Assembly (NCBI RefSeq): GCF_007858435.1
Contig: NZ_VIGW01000002.1
Location: 310,001 to 374,000 of the forward strand
Reading direction: 5' to 3'
DNA from: Tsukamurella asaccharolytica
GTDB lineage: Bacteria; Actinomycetota; Actinomycetes; Mycobacteriales; Mycobacteriaceae
DNA length: 64,000 nt
Under the pieces are notes generated by a model. It did no database searches and was not told the origin of the DNA. It saw only the letters and a program-made list of their open reading frames with translations. Every line of letters starts with the position of its first letter. The stretch's first letter is position 1. Below, piece by piece: positions 25,708 through 33,401 of the stretch. The translations under genes were made by a program, and so were the position numbers.

Positions 25708-26283
25708 ATGGGAGCCATCATCGCCGCGCTCGTCGGACTCACGGGCGTCAGCATCGTTGCGTTCATCGCGAGGCAGACCGCCATGTCCATCGCCGAGCTG
25801 AACGCGGACCAGAAGCGCAGGGACGTGCAGCTCGCCGCGTCGAAGGAGTACGCGGACACCGTGATCGCCACGGCGGGCGCGATGGAGGCGCACGCCTGGT
25901 ACGCCGAGGATGAGGTACTCGAATCCCGAACGCTCACTCCCGAACAGTGGCGCGACGCGAGCCACCTCGTCCGCCCACTCCGCGAGAACGCCAGCAAGCT
26001 CGACTACCTCGTGCTGATGATCGACGACGAAGAAGTGCGGCGGCTCAACGCCGTGTTCTCCAACCTCGCGAAGCGGATTCTCGCTGCGCCCGATGAGGAG
26101 GGCGACGGACTCGACGCCCTCGAGATATTCAACGACGCAGTGCGGAAGGACCAGCCCGACTCGATCACTGCGCTCGTGGAAGCCGCGCACGACCTTCGCG
26201 CCCGCCAGCTCGCCACCTACCCGATTCACGCACCAGGACTGATCCGTGGGTGGCGTGCTCGACGGCGCGTCACACGGGACTGA
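25708..26283 (+). CDS. Hypothetical membrane-anchored protein
   Basis: The protein has 191 residues with an uncleaved N-terminal helix (MGAIIAALVGLTGVSIVAFI) and then a long, mostly helical, charged cytoplasmic part (MSIAELNADQKRRDVQLAAS onward) ending in a basic tail. The helical segments could form a coiled coil. No family is recognised. It is in the accessory region next to the tRNA-Pro. Confidence 0.65.
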   Translation: MGAIIAALVGLTGVSIVAFIARQTAMSIAELNADQKRRDVQLAASKEYADTVIATAGAMEAHAWYAEDEVLESRTLTPEQWRDASHLVRPLRENASKLDYLVLMIDDEEVRRLNAVFSNLAKRILAAPDEEGDGLDALEIFNDAVRKDQPDSITALVEAAHDLRARQLATYPIHAPGLIRGWRARRRVTRD

Positions 26284-26343
26284 GGTAGGGAACGCGCGCT
26301 GCCCCCGCCGTGACCTTCGACGGGGGCAGCTCCGCGTGGACGG

Positions 26344-26631
26344 TCAGCTCTGTCGCATGGCATCGCCCAGGTACGGCATCGAGGGCATCGACGGTCTGCT
26401 CGGCTTCGGAGCCGCTCGCTCCTTTGTGATCCCCCGCCGACGGGTGATGCGCGCGTTCATGAACGCGCTGCGCTCCGTCGCCACCGTCAGGCGCGGGTCC
26501 ACGCCCTGACGCTCGGCGAGCTTCGCCGAGAGCCGCTTACAGAACTCCACGAGAGCCTGCTCGACCTCGTGCTCGACCTCGTGCTCGATCAGGTCCGCGA
26601 CCGCCGCTGCGGTCTCGTTCTTCTCTGCCAT
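26344..26631 (-). CDS. Hypothetical small acidic-basic protein
   Basis: The protein has 95 residues from ATG 26631, preceded by AGAGG. An acidic helix with a repeated IEHEVEHEVEQALVEF segment is followed by a basic, serine/proline-rich tail. The charge pattern suggests a nucleic-acid or partner-binding protein such as a phage-type accessory factor. That is a guess, and no family is recognised. Confidence 0.6.
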   Translation of the reverse strand: MAEKNETAAAVADLIEHEVEHEVEQALVEFCKRLSAKLAERQGVDPRLTVATERSAFMNARITRRRGITKERAAPKPSRPSMPSMPYLGDAMRQS

Positions 26632-26819
26632 GTTGACCTCTTGGCTTCCTCTTCTCAACGCGCCCCAGCAGACCAGAATCGCTGCGGGTGACGGGCAGAG
26701 CATGCACCTCACATCGCCGCTGCGACGTACGCGACGCGAGTTGCAGGGTGCGCGCCCACGCCCCGAGGACGTGACACAGCGAGTCCCCACGCGCGCCGTG
26801 ACCCGACCACGCTGGGGGC

Positions 26820-27098
26820 ATGTCCGATCACCTGTCCAGCTCAGCTCCCCACGCGCTCGTCCCTGTGACCGAAGCCGCCGCACTCCTCGGCGGCTCCCCT
26901 GCCCTGTACATCGCGCTGCTCGCGGGCGGGCTGGTCGAAGGCGAGCTGCGGGACGGCGTGTGGCACGTGGACACGGACGTGCTCGCGGCGGCGCTGGCGG
27001 TGCGGGAGCGGACTAGCTTGCCGTCGCCAGTAACCTGCGCGACCTGCACCGATGTCGCACAGGGACACCCCGACCCAACCGTGGACGGTGCCGCGTGA
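26820..27098 (+). CDS. Small protein, possible MerR/excisionase-like DNA-binding fold
   Basis: The protein has 92 residues. LVPVTEAAALLGGSPALYIA, then LVEGELRDGVWHVDTDVLA, follows the pattern of helix-turn-helix excisionase-like domains (helix-turn-helix, short wing, closing helix). The C-terminus has a CATC pair. It opens a chain of four small genes whose starts and stops overlap (GTGA each time or nearly so). The DNA-binding role is inference from pattern. Confidence 0.6.
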   Translation: MSDHLSSSAPHALVPVTEAAALLGGSPALYIALLAGGLVEGELRDGVWHVDTDVLAAALAVRERTSLPSPVTCATCTDVAQGHPDPTVDGAA

Positions 27099-27313
27099 AC
27101 GGGCGGTGGGAGGTCATCCGCCACGCGGACGGCTCCGTGGGCGTGCTCGTGGTGCCGTACCTCCCGTGGACATGCACAGTGCCCAGCTCCGTCGTCCGCT
27201 TGACGCGGTGGGCGGAGCGAGCGGGCGAATTGGAGCTGGCGGACGCGCTGGTTGCGGAGGCTGTGCGCATGATCGAGCGGGGCGTGATCGAGCTGGATGA
27301 CGGCGGGCTGTGA
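27095..27313 (+). CDS. Hypothetical small protein (second of four overlapping genes)
   Basis: The protein has 72 residues and starts with GTG overlapping the preceding stop (GTGA). Three short strands (WEVIRHADGSVGVLVVPYLP) are followed by two helices (VRLTRWAERAGELELADALV and VRMIERGVIEL). No family is recognised. The compact coupling with its neighbours is the best evidence that it is real. Confidence 0.6.
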   Translation: MNGRWEVIRHADGSVGVLVVPYLPWTCTVPSSVVRLTRWAERAGELELADALVAEAVRMIERGVIELDDGGL

Positions 27314-27669
27314 CACGGCTCCCGCCCGACGTGCGTCGGCTCATGCGGCTCCGCGCTGCGCTGGGCGCGACGGAGGACACGCACGCCGAGTACATCGAGC
27401 GCGTGCGCGGGCAGGCCCAGGAGCGGCACGAGCGGTTCACCCGTGAGCACCCGTGGACAGGGCACCGCATCCTGCGGATCAGGCCGATGCGAGAGCGGCT
27501 GCGCATGAGCGCGGCGGACTTGGCGGAAGCGACGGGCATGTGGGAAGTCGAGGTCGAGATGATCGAGGACGGGTCGGCGACGGCGAGCGCGGAGCAGCTC
27601 GTGGAGCTGGCGTGCGCCCTGTTCACGACCGTGGCGCAGCTAGAGGGGAAGGAACCGCCGCGTGTGTAG
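27310..27669 (+). CDS. XRE-like helix-turn-helix protein
   Basis: The protein has 119 residues with a GTG start overlapping the previous stop. The C-terminal half reads as an XRE/Cro domain: IRPMRERLRMSAADLAEATG, then VEVEMIEDGSATASAEQLVE. The N-terminal 50 residues form a charged helix. It is a likely regulator of this four-gene operon or of the element that carries it. Confidence 0.65.
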   Translation: MTRLPPDVRRLMRLRAALGATEDTHAEYIERVRGQAQERHERFTREHPWTGHRILRIRPMRERLRMSAADLAEATGMWEVEVEMIEDGSATASAEQLVELACALFTTVAQLEGKEPPRV

Positions 27670-28102
27670 GGATCAAAACTGGTGCGCTAATCCGTACATC
27701 CGCGAGGACATAATCCAGCTCGAATGCGGGGCATATAGCGAGTGGGTTATGGCGACAGTATCGCTGCATAAGCGGGGCGAAATCACGGCGGCGGTCACGG
27801 GCGATTACATCGCCGCTGAGTGGCTGCCCGAGGAACACGCCTGGGGCCTGTGGGCGGCGTGCGACATGCCCTCGGCCCTCGTCACGCTGCTCGGTCCAGC
27901 GGTCATCGGACATGCTGCGTCGGACAGAGCATGTCCGAGTATCGCGGAGCGGGTCATGGATGCGGTGACGGACGGTCTCGCGCACGGACCGAGCGTGCGG
28001 GTGGCGCTGGACGGAGGCGAGCTGCGGGTGGAGCTGAGGCTCGCGGACACGGGGATGGACGTGGATGCGAGCGAAGCGTCGTGTGGGTGGTGGGTGGACT
28101 GA
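27662..28102 (+). CDS. Hypothetical protein (fourth of the overlapping genes)
   Basis: The protein has 146 residues, with a GTG start 8 bases before the end of the XRE-like gene. It includes DYIAAEWLPEEHAWGLWAAC and MDAVTDGLAHGPSVRVALDG, with a mixed strand/helix content and four cysteines. An 11-bp inverted repeat (27906-27938) lies inside the coding region. The first 25 codons are markedly less G+C-rich than the rest. Function unknown. Confidence 0.55.
   Translation: MCRDQNWCANPYIREDIIQLECGAYSEWVMATVSLHKRGEITAAVTGDYIAAEWLPEEHAWGLWAACDMPSALVTLLGPAVIGHAASDRACPSIAERVMDAVTDGLAHGPSVRVALDGGELRVELRLADTGMDVDASEASCGWWVD
27906..27938. repeat. 11-bp perfect inverted repeat inside a gene
   Basis: TCGGACATGCT (27906-27916) and AGCATGTCCGA (27928-27938) are exact reverse complements around an 11-base centre. 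The repeat lies within coding sequence, so it could be a site for an element-encoded protein. Confidence 0.5.
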
Positions 28103-28135
28103 TGTGGACGCCGAAATAGGGGCTCAACGGGGTGC

Positions 28136-29647
28136 TCAACACAGCGTAGGTTCACGATAGCGGATCACGGAGCCGCTCGGCAACGTGATCACGAGCTTGC
28201 CTGGCAGCGCGACACCAAACGGCGTGCGGGGGATCGCATCTGCGAACAACAGACGCTGCGCGAGTCCGCCCGTGAGGTCTTCGAGCAGCACACCAAGCTT
28301 GTCGTCCTGCGCGTGCACGGTGAGGATGAAGCGATAGATACCACGGAGCATCGTGGGATCGGTCTTCGTCTTCCCCCCGAGTGTCTCACCACTCACGGCG
28401 GCTTTCAGCTCCTCCCAGAGGATCGAGTTGATCATCGTCAGGAGCTTGTTGAGCTTTCCCACCTCGGTGTACTCGATCCAACGGCTCTCGGACACCTGCA
28501 CGCGCTCCGTCGTGACCTTCGGGTCGCCCTTCTTCCCGCCGTTCCCGCCCTGCAGGTTCAGCACACCCGCCAGCGGGTCCGACTTGACCTCCCCCAGGTA
28601 CTCGGCGGCGAGAGCCTGCCCCGACTGGATCGCGTACCTCGGCGAGACATGAGGCTTCGCCCACCCTCCGTTCGCGGTCACAGGGGTTCCGTCCGGCACG
28701 CGGATTTCCACTTGGCGCTCAACGATCTTCGCGCTCTCGCCCTTGCCCAGCCCCGCAGGCCCAAGCAGCGCCCACGCCAGGTTCATCGGGAGGGGGCGTG
28801 CATGGTCGAAGACCGTCATGATGTGCGGCGGGAGGATGTCCGCGACCGTGCAGATGAGGTACGCCAGCGCCGCTAGCGGGCTCACGCCGATAGCCTCCGC
28901 ACGGGCACGCAGTTCGCGCAGTAGCGGTGTGCAGAACACGGCGTCCAGATACGCGCCGTCATCGACATCTTCGACGTGAGCGTGCATCGGTGGAGTGCCT
29001 ACGGGATCAGGGATGTATGCCTCGGGATCGTCGGTGCCCTCGGGCGACTCGGACGCGCTCTGCTCCGCCTGCGCCGTCACGGGCTCCTCCGCCGCCTTCG
29101 CCGTCGTCGAGGGCAGCAGCGGAGCCGTCTCGCCACCTGCCGTGGTCGCCGCCACTTCGGGTACGGCCCGTAGCCGCTCACGCTCTGCCTGCACCATCGC
29201 CTCCAACTGCTGTTCTGCTGCTGATCCTGCGCCCCAGTCGGGGCCGCCCGTGGTCTCCCGCACCGCCTCGGCGGCAAGGTCAAACGCCTGCCAGACCGCC
29301 GTGTCGGGCTTGGTGCCCGCCTCCTGCGCGAGCTGGGCCGCCTCGCGCCGCAGTGCATCGGCGTCCGCGAACAGCGTTCGTGCCCACTCCGCCAGCTCCT
29401 CGTCCAGCACCTCGCGGAGGTCCGCCGCCTCCTCGGCGGACGGAACGGTCCCCGATTCGAGGTCGAGCACGGTGTCCCAGACGGTGTAGTCGGCGAGCAC
29501 GCCGCCCTGCTCGCGCTCGTTCTCGACCAGCCACGCCACGAGGTGCTCGCGAAGGGACTGATCGGTCACGGTGCCGAGGTAGCCGAGCGCGAGGCTCGGC
29601 TGGCGGCGCATCGTCGCCAGGAGCACGTTGAGGACGGGGGCTGTCAT
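28136..29647 (-). CDS. DUF3987-like P-loop protein of a mobile element
   Basis: The protein has 503 residues from ATG 29647. The N-terminal 270 are helical and acidic. The C-terminal part has a P-loop-like LLGPAGLGKGES (about residues 290-301), NGGWAKPHVSPRYAIQSGQA, and the EVGKLNKLLTMINSILWEEL and GLAQRLLFADAIPRTPFG motifs of DUF3987-type helicase/primase-associated proteins from phages and conjugative elements. It is shorter than the usual family length and may lack its end. The frame stays open past 29647, but there it is antisense to an integrase remnant, so I place the start at the ATG. Confidence 0.6.
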   Translation of the reverse strand: MTAPVLNVLLATMRRQPSLALGYLGTVTDQSLREHLVAWLVENEREQGGVLADYTVWDTVLDLESGTVPSAEEAADLREVLDEELAEWARTLFADADALRREAAQLAQEAGTKPDTAVWQAFDLAAEAVRETTGGPDWGAGSAAEQQLEAMVQAERERLRAVPEVAATTAGGETAPLLPSTTAKAAEEPVTAQAEQSASESPEGTDDPEAYIPDPVGTPPMHAHVEDVDDGAYLDAVFCTPLLRELRARAEAIGVSPLAALAYLICTVADILPPHIMTVFDHARPLPMNLAWALLGPAGLGKGESAKIVERQVEIRVPDGTPVTANGGWAKPHVSPRYAIQSGQALAAEYLGEVKSDPLAGVLNLQGGNGGKKGDPKVTTERVQVSESRWIEYTEVGKLNKLLTMINSILWEELKAAVSGETLGGKTKTDPTMLRGIYRFILTVHAQDDKLGVLLEDLTGGLAQRLLFADAIPRTPFGVALPGKLVITLPSGSVIRYREPTLC

Positions 29648-29702
29648 GGTGTCCACGGTCAGCTCGGAGTCCGCGAGGGCGTCCCGCAGCTCGCGAAGCT
29701 CT

Positions 29703-29894
29703 GCGATCAGCTCAGGAGCGAACGTGCTCGCGGTCCAGCGGATGCTCGGGCACGAGGACGCGGGGCTCACCCTCAACACGTACGCCGACCTGTTCCCCGA
29801 CGATCTGGAAGCCGTGTCGGGGAAGCTCGATGAAGCGCGGACAACGGCGCTCGCGGGCAAGTCCCGAACCACGTCCGAGGAGCCCGCGCGGTAG
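29703..29894 (+). pseudogene. 3' remnant of a tyrosine-type integrase
   Basis: AISSGANVLAVQRMLGHEDA followed by LTLNTYADLFPDDLEAVSGK is the C-terminal end of phage-type tyrosine recombinases, including the LGH box; the catalytic tyrosine is in NTYADLF. Codons before 29703 no longer resemble an integrase: the His-x-x-Arg box is missing and the upstream DNA belongs to the opposite-strand DUF3987-like gene. A deletion or rearrangement has therefore removed about 80% of the gene. It lies 150 bases from a tRNA-Pro 3' end, the usual target of such enzymes. Confidence 0.75.
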
Positions 29895-29909
29895 GCAGTT
29901 CTGCCTACC
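29890..29909. terminator. Perfect hairpin over the integrase stop
   Basis: GGTAGGCAG-TT-CTGCCTACC is a perfect 9-bp inverted repeat that contains the integrase stop codon (29892-29894). The right arm recurs directly at 29944-29952. It may be a terminator or part of a recombination site. Confidence 0.5.
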
Positions 29910-29995
29910 CGATTCGGACATCTGGACGGTGGGAGAAATCCCGCTGCCTACCGAGGCTCTCCCAGGCGATCCCCGACCACGGATACAAGTAAGGA

Positions 29996-30021
29996 CTCTA
30001 CCCGAGTTTCCCCAGGTAGAG
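29996..30021 (-). terminator. Terminator after tRNA-Pro
   Basis: CTCTACC (29996-30002) pairs with GGTAGAG (30015-30021). On the minus strand it begins 27 bases after the tRNA 3' end and is followed by TCCTTACTTGT, fitting a terminator for the tRNA. Confidence 0.55.
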
Positions 30022-30047
30022 CCCCTGCTGTCGTCTCAACCAACGAG

Positions 30048-30121
<74 letters not shown>

Positions 30122-30176
30122 TGGTGACAACCTCGATAAGGCTACTACAGCCAGCTACGGGCGGGAAATCGGCAGG

Positions 30177-31127
30177 TCAGGCCCGCACCGCCTCGGGGGC
30201 GATGACGGGGCCGAGCTCCGCCTCGCGGTCGCGCACGGGCGCGCCGATGAGGGTGAGGAGCGATGCCTCGGGGCGGCAGAACGTGCGGAACGGCGCCCAC
30301 GGCGACGTTCCTAGCCCGGCGCTCACGTGCAGCTTCATGTGCGCGCCCCAGGCGGAGGCGCCCTTCACTCGCGAGCGATCCAGCCCGCAGTTGGTGATGA
30401 GCGCGCCGTACACCGGCAGGCACAACTGCCCGCCGTGCGTGTGGCCGGCGAGCGCGAGGTCGTAGCCGTCGGCGGCGAAACGGTCGAGCACACGCGGCTC
30501 CGGAGAGTGCGTCAGCGCGAGCCGCAGGTCGACTGCCTCGTCGGCGCGACCGGCGACGGTCTCGTACCGGTCTCGATCGATGTGCGGGTCGTCGACGCCC
30601 GCGACCGAGATGGTGACCCCACCGACCTCGAGACGCCGCACCGCGTGCGTGGCGTCGAGCCAGCCGCGCTCCGCGAACGCCGCTCGCAGATCCTGCCAGG
30701 GCAGGGGGGCGCCGTGCTGCCGCTCGTGATTCTTGTCGAAGTATTTCGCCGGATTCTTCGGCGTCGGCCCGAAGTAGTCGTTGGAGCCGAAGACGAACAG
30801 GCCCGGCCGCGCGAGGAGGGGGTCGAGCGTCTGCACCACCGCGGGGACCGCCCGCGGATGCGACAGGTTGTCGCCCGTGTTCACCACGAGGTCCGGCTCA
30901 AGTGCGGCCAGCTCGCGCACCCACCCCTGCTTACGCCGTTGCCCCGGCGTCATGTGCAGGTCCGAGATGTGCAGGATCCGGACCGACGGCGTCCCCGGCG
31001 GCAGGATCGGCAGCGTGTGCTCGCGCAGGGTGAAGGCGTTGCGCTCGAAGACTCCCGCGTAGGCGATGGACGCGGCCCCCGCGCCCGCCAGTCCGGCGCC
31101 GGCCTTGAGAAGAGGATGAACTGCCAT
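30177..31127 (-). CDS. Metallophosphoesterase (calcineurin-like), membrane-associated
   Basis: The protein has 316 residues. An N-terminal hydrophobic stretch (LLKAGAGLAGAGAASIAYAG) is followed by a two-metal phosphoesterase core with all blocks in order: ILHISDLHM (about residue 52), VVNTGDNLSH (about 80), GSNDYF (about 114), LALTHSPEP (about 205) and LAGHTHGGQL (about 229). Substrates could be phospholipid headgroups or nucleotides; the family includes UDP-diacylglucosamine hydrolase-like enzymes. ATG 31127 is preceded by TATTCT at 6 bases, a leaderless arrangement, and is divergent from yqeY by 53 bases. Confidence 0.87.
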   Translation of the reverse strand: MAVHPLLKAGAGLAGAGAASIAYAGVFERNAFTLREHTLPILPPGTPSVRILHISDLHMTPGQRRKQGWVRELAALEPDLVVNTGDNLSHPRAVPAVVQTLDPLLARPGLFVFGSNDYFGPTPKNPAKYFDKNHERQHGAPLPWQDLRAAFAERGWLDATHAVRRLEVGGVTISVAGVDDPHIDRDRYETVAGRADEAVDLRLALTHSPEPRVLDRFAADGYDLALAGHTHGGQLCLPVYGALITNCGLDRSRVKGASAWGAHMKLHVSAGLGTSPWAPFRTFCRPEASLLTLIGAPVRDREAELGPVIAPEAVRA

Positions 31128-31180
31128 TCCCCCAGAATACTCAGCACCCGCACCGCCGCACACCGCGTAACTTGGACGTC

Positions 31181-31645
31181 ATGTCAGAAGTGAAGTCCGC
31201 TATCCGCGACGATCTCAAGACCGCGATGAAGTCGAAGGACGTGCTCGTCACCGGCACCCTGCGCATGCTGCTCTCGGCCATCCAGAACGAGGAGACCTCC
31301 GGCACGGCGCACGCCCTGACCGACGAGGAGTTCCTCAAGGTGGTCGCGCGCGAGGTGAAGAAGCGCGGCGAGGCCGCCGAGATCTTCGAGGAGAACGGCC
31401 GCGACGAGCTGGCCGCCAAGGAACGCGCCGAGGCCGAGGTGATGTCCCGCTACTTACCGAAACAGCTGAGCGACGACGACCTGAACGCCCTGGTCGACGC
31501 CGCCGTCGCCGAGGTCACCGCGGAACTCGGCGAGGCGCCGACGGTGCGCCAAATGGGCCAGGTCATGAAGATCGCGAGCGCGAAGGCGGCGGGCGCCGCG
31601 GACGGCAAGCGGCTCTCGTCCGCCGTCAAGGCGAAACTCGCGTAA
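31181..31645 (+). CDS. GatB/YqeY domain-containing protein
   Basis: The protein has 154 residues: SEVKSAIRDDLKTAMKSKDV, RMLLSAIQNEE, EVKKRGEAAEIFEENGRDEL, EAEVMSRYLPKQLSDDDL, then GQVMKIASAKAAGAADGKRL. This is the standard YqeY layout, resembling the tRNA-binding tail of GatB. A TTG at 31172 would add three residues, but TAACTT ends 7 bases before ATG 31181, the usual leaderless spacing here, so ATG 31181 is preferred. YqeY's exact role is unsettled. The next gene starts on the overlapping TAATG. Confidence 0.88.
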   Translation: MSEVKSAIRDDLKTAMKSKDVLVTGTLRMLLSAIQNEETSGTAHALTDEEFLKVVAREVKKRGEAAEIFEENGRDELAAKERAEAEVMSRYLPKQLSDDDLNALVDAAVAEVTAELGEAPTVRQMGQVMKIASAKAAGAADGKRLSSAVKAKLA

Positions 31646-32145
31646 TGGCGACGGTGCGCCGTCCCGGCGCGATGTGGCTGTGGATCCCCGTCTCGCTCGC
31701 CGCGGGCGCGGGGGCCATCGCCCTGTACGTGACGGCGATCATCCAGTGCTCGGCGCTACTCGGCACCGCGGGCTACCCGGGGAGCTTCCCCACGTCACCG
31801 CTGGGCGTGCGCACGATCACGATCCTGATCATCGCGATCGTAGGGCTCGGGGCCGTCGCGGCGATGGCCTTCACGGGGCTCTTCGCCCTGTTCGGACAAC
31901 GCTGGGCGACGCTGCTCTACGGCCTGGTGACGTTCGTCGGCTTCCTGCTGGCCGCCGCTTCCGTTCTGCTCGGCAACCCGCGGGCCTACGCCGATCCGGT
32001 GAGCCGATTCGGCGTCGACCACAACGGCGCGCCACTCGCCGGCCTTCCGATGTGGGGCGCACTGATCGTCATGTTTCTGATGCTCGTCTCGCTCGCCCTC
32101 ACCCGACCGGTGTACCGCTACGCGGTCGAGCGCAGCGGCGCATGA
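31645..32145 (+). CDS. Hypothetical four-helix membrane protein
   Basis: The protein has 166 residues with four predicted transmembrane helices (about 11-33, 55-80, 88-108, 133-153) and a polar external loop containing PRAYADPVSRFGVDHNGAP. Its ATG overlaps the yqeY stop (TAATG), so it is translated with it. No family is recognised. It converges with the crcB pair, whose end is 2 bases away. Confidence 0.7.
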   Translation: MATVRRPGAMWLWIPVSLAAGAGAIALYVTAIIQCSALLGTAGYPGSFPTSPLGVRTITILIIAIVGLGAVAAMAFTGLFALFGQRWATLLYGLVTFVGFLLAAASVLLGNPRAYADPVSRFGVDHNGAPLAGLPMWGALIVMFLMLVSLALTRPVYRYAVERSGA

Positions 32146-32146
32146 A

Positions 32147-32503
32147 TCAGAGCGCGCCGAGCGCGTAGCCGCTCCACACCGCGACGACGCTCGCGACGAG
32201 CGTGGACAGCCCGTACACCACGCCATCGCGGTAGCGCTTGTCGCGCAGCAGGGTCAGGGTCTCGATGGTGGCCGTACTGAACGTCGTGTAGCCGCCGCAC
32301 ACGCCGGTACCGAGCACCGCCAGCGCCGTCCCGCCGAGCCCGCCGCCCGCGACCGCGCCGGCCAGGACGCCCAGCACGAACGATCCGGACACGTTGATCG
32401 CCGCCGTCGCCCAGACGGACAGGCGGCCACGCAGCGCACCGTCGGCCACGTAGCGCAGAACGGCCCCGAGGCCCCCGCCGAGGACGATCAGAACGGTCGT
32501 CAT
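32147..32503 (-). CDS. crcB: Fluoride channel CrcB/Fluc, second subunit
   Basis: The protein has 118 residues and four helices: LIVLGGGLGAVLRYVADGAL, AAINVSGSFVLGVLAG (conserved Asn), GTGVCGGYTTFSTATIETL (the central Phe/Thr track motif) and a final hydrophobic helix. CrcB/Fluc dimers let fluoride leak out of the cell. The ATG overlaps the stop of the upstream crcB (ATGA), giving a coupled heterodimer-type pair, as in several actinobacteria and firmicutes. Confidence 0.92.
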   Translation of the reverse strand: MTTVLIVLGGGLGAVLRYVADGALRGRLSVWATAAINVSGSFVLGVLAGAVAGGGLGGTALAVLGTGVCGGYTTFSTATIETLTLLRDKRYRDGVVYGLSTLVASVVAVWSGYALGAL

Positions 32504-32874
32504 CGGCGTGCCACCGCCGCCCCGGCCAGGGCCGCGACGAGGCCGAGGAGCACCGTCGCGCCGGCGTACACGGCGCCGACCGCGGACGCCGCGGCGTGGA
32601 TGTCCAGCGCGAACGCGCTGTAGGTCGTCAGACCTCCGCAGAAGCCGGTGGCCAGGAGCAACCGAACGCGGCGGTGCCGTTCGTCGTCGGGCCGCTGGGC
32701 GAGTGCCTCGACGATGACGCCGAGGAGGAAGGCGCCCATCAGGTTCACCGCGAACGTCGCCCACGGGTAGGGGCTGTGCGGTAGCCAGCGCCCCACCTCG
32801 GCGCGCACGAGGGTGCCCGCCGCGCCGCCGAGGAAGACCAGTCCCAGGGCGGCGGGCCGCAGCAGAGTGCTCAG
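32500..32874 (-). CDS. crcB: Fluoride channel CrcB/Fluc, first subunit; probable CTG start
   Basis: The protein has 124 residues and the same four-helix plan: GLVFLGGAAGTLVRAEVGRW, TFAVNLMGAFLLGVIVEAL, LLATGFCGGLTTYSAFALD and a last helix. The first helix requires translation to begin near 32874, yet no ATG, GTG or TTG exists between there and the interior of the upstream ohr gene. CTG at 32874 (then AGC ACT CTG, 7 bases after the ohr stop) is the only sensible initiator. In many homologues this position would read GTGAGC, so either CTG is used or one base differs. Confidence 0.85.
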   Translation of the reverse strand: MSTLLRPAALGLVFLGGAAGTLVRAEVGRWLPHSPYPWATFAVNLMGAFLLGVIVEALAQRPDDERHRRVRLLLATGFCGGLTTYSAFALDIHAAASAVGAVYAGATVLLGLVAALAGAAVARR

Positions 32875-32881
32875 GGTTCGG

Positions 32882-33307
32882 TCAGACCGCGGTGGTGAGG
32901 TCGACGTCGATGTTGCCGCGCGTCGCGTTCGAGTACGGGCACAGCTGGTGCGCCTTGGCGACGAGAGCCTCCGCGTCCGCCTGGGCGAGGCCCGGGAGGG
33001 TGGCCTTGATAGCGGCGTTGATGCCGAACCCCGAATCGGTCTTGCCGAAGCCGACGGTGACGTCGACGGTGGTGTCGTCCGGGACGGCGACCTTCTCGTT
33101 GCGGCCGACTGCGCGGATCGCGCCCAGGAAGCACGCCGCGTAACCGGCGGAGAACAGCTCCTCCGGGTTGGTCCCCTCACCGTTGCCGCCCATCTCCTTC
33201 GGGGGCCGGGTGTCCAGGTCGATGCGGCCGGTGGCGGACTTCACGTGCCCGTCGCGGCCGCCACCGGTGGCGGTCGAGGAGATGGTGTAGACGACGTCCA
33301 AGCTCAT
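32882..33307 (-). CDS. ohr: Organic hydroperoxide resistance protein Ohr (OsmC family)
   Basis: The protein has 141 residues with the Ohr pattern: VYTISSTATGGGRDGHVKSA, NPEELFSAGYAACFLGAIR (first catalytic Cys) and HQLCPYSNATRGNIDV (second Cys, C-terminal VCPYS-type motif). It reduces organic peroxides through the cysteine pair, using lipoyl-type reductants. Ohr is usually controlled by OhrR, but no MarR gene is here. Instead a Fur-family gene lies 94 bases upstream in the same direction, so metal- or peroxide-dependent control is possible. Confidence 0.92.
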   Translation of the reverse strand: MSLDVVYTISSTATGGGRDGHVKSATGRIDLDTRPPKEMGGNGEGTNPEELFSAGYAACFLGAIRAVGRNEKVAVPDDTTVDVTVGFGKTDSGFGINAAIKATLPGLAQADAEALVAKAHQLCPYSNATRGNIDVDLTTAV

Positions 33308-33401
33308 ATCCGGCGCTCCTTCGCGTAGGTGTCCGCCCCGTCCGAGCGGTCCCTTCCGACACTAGTCCGATCCGCGACCGGCCTCCCGGCGATGGTCTCC
33401 A

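Larger units (their letters stand above)
25708..29909. mobile_element. Degenerate integrated element beside tRNA-Pro
   Basis: An integrase stub, a phage/ICE-type P-loop protein, an XRE-like regulator and several unrecognised overlapping small genes lie against the 3' end of tRNA-Pro. No second copy of the tRNA 3' end was found by eye to the left, so the outer boundary is open. The region may extend to about 20700. The limits given are those of the most clearly foreign genes. Confidence 0.45.

Noticed and set aside
27906-27938. Inverted repeat as a terminator
   Set aside because: It lies inside coding sequence with no tract or downstream gene end, so it is listed only as a repeat.
20690-30047. 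Second copy of the tRNA-Pro 3' end as the left attachment site
   Set aside because: Looked for GGTTCGAATCCCGCC and its complement by eye and found no copy, so no att pair is claimed.
32875-33400. Fluoride riboswitch upstream of the crcB pair
   Set aside because: The crcB genes follow ohr directly; no riboswitch-like fold was recognised upstream of crcB or ohr.
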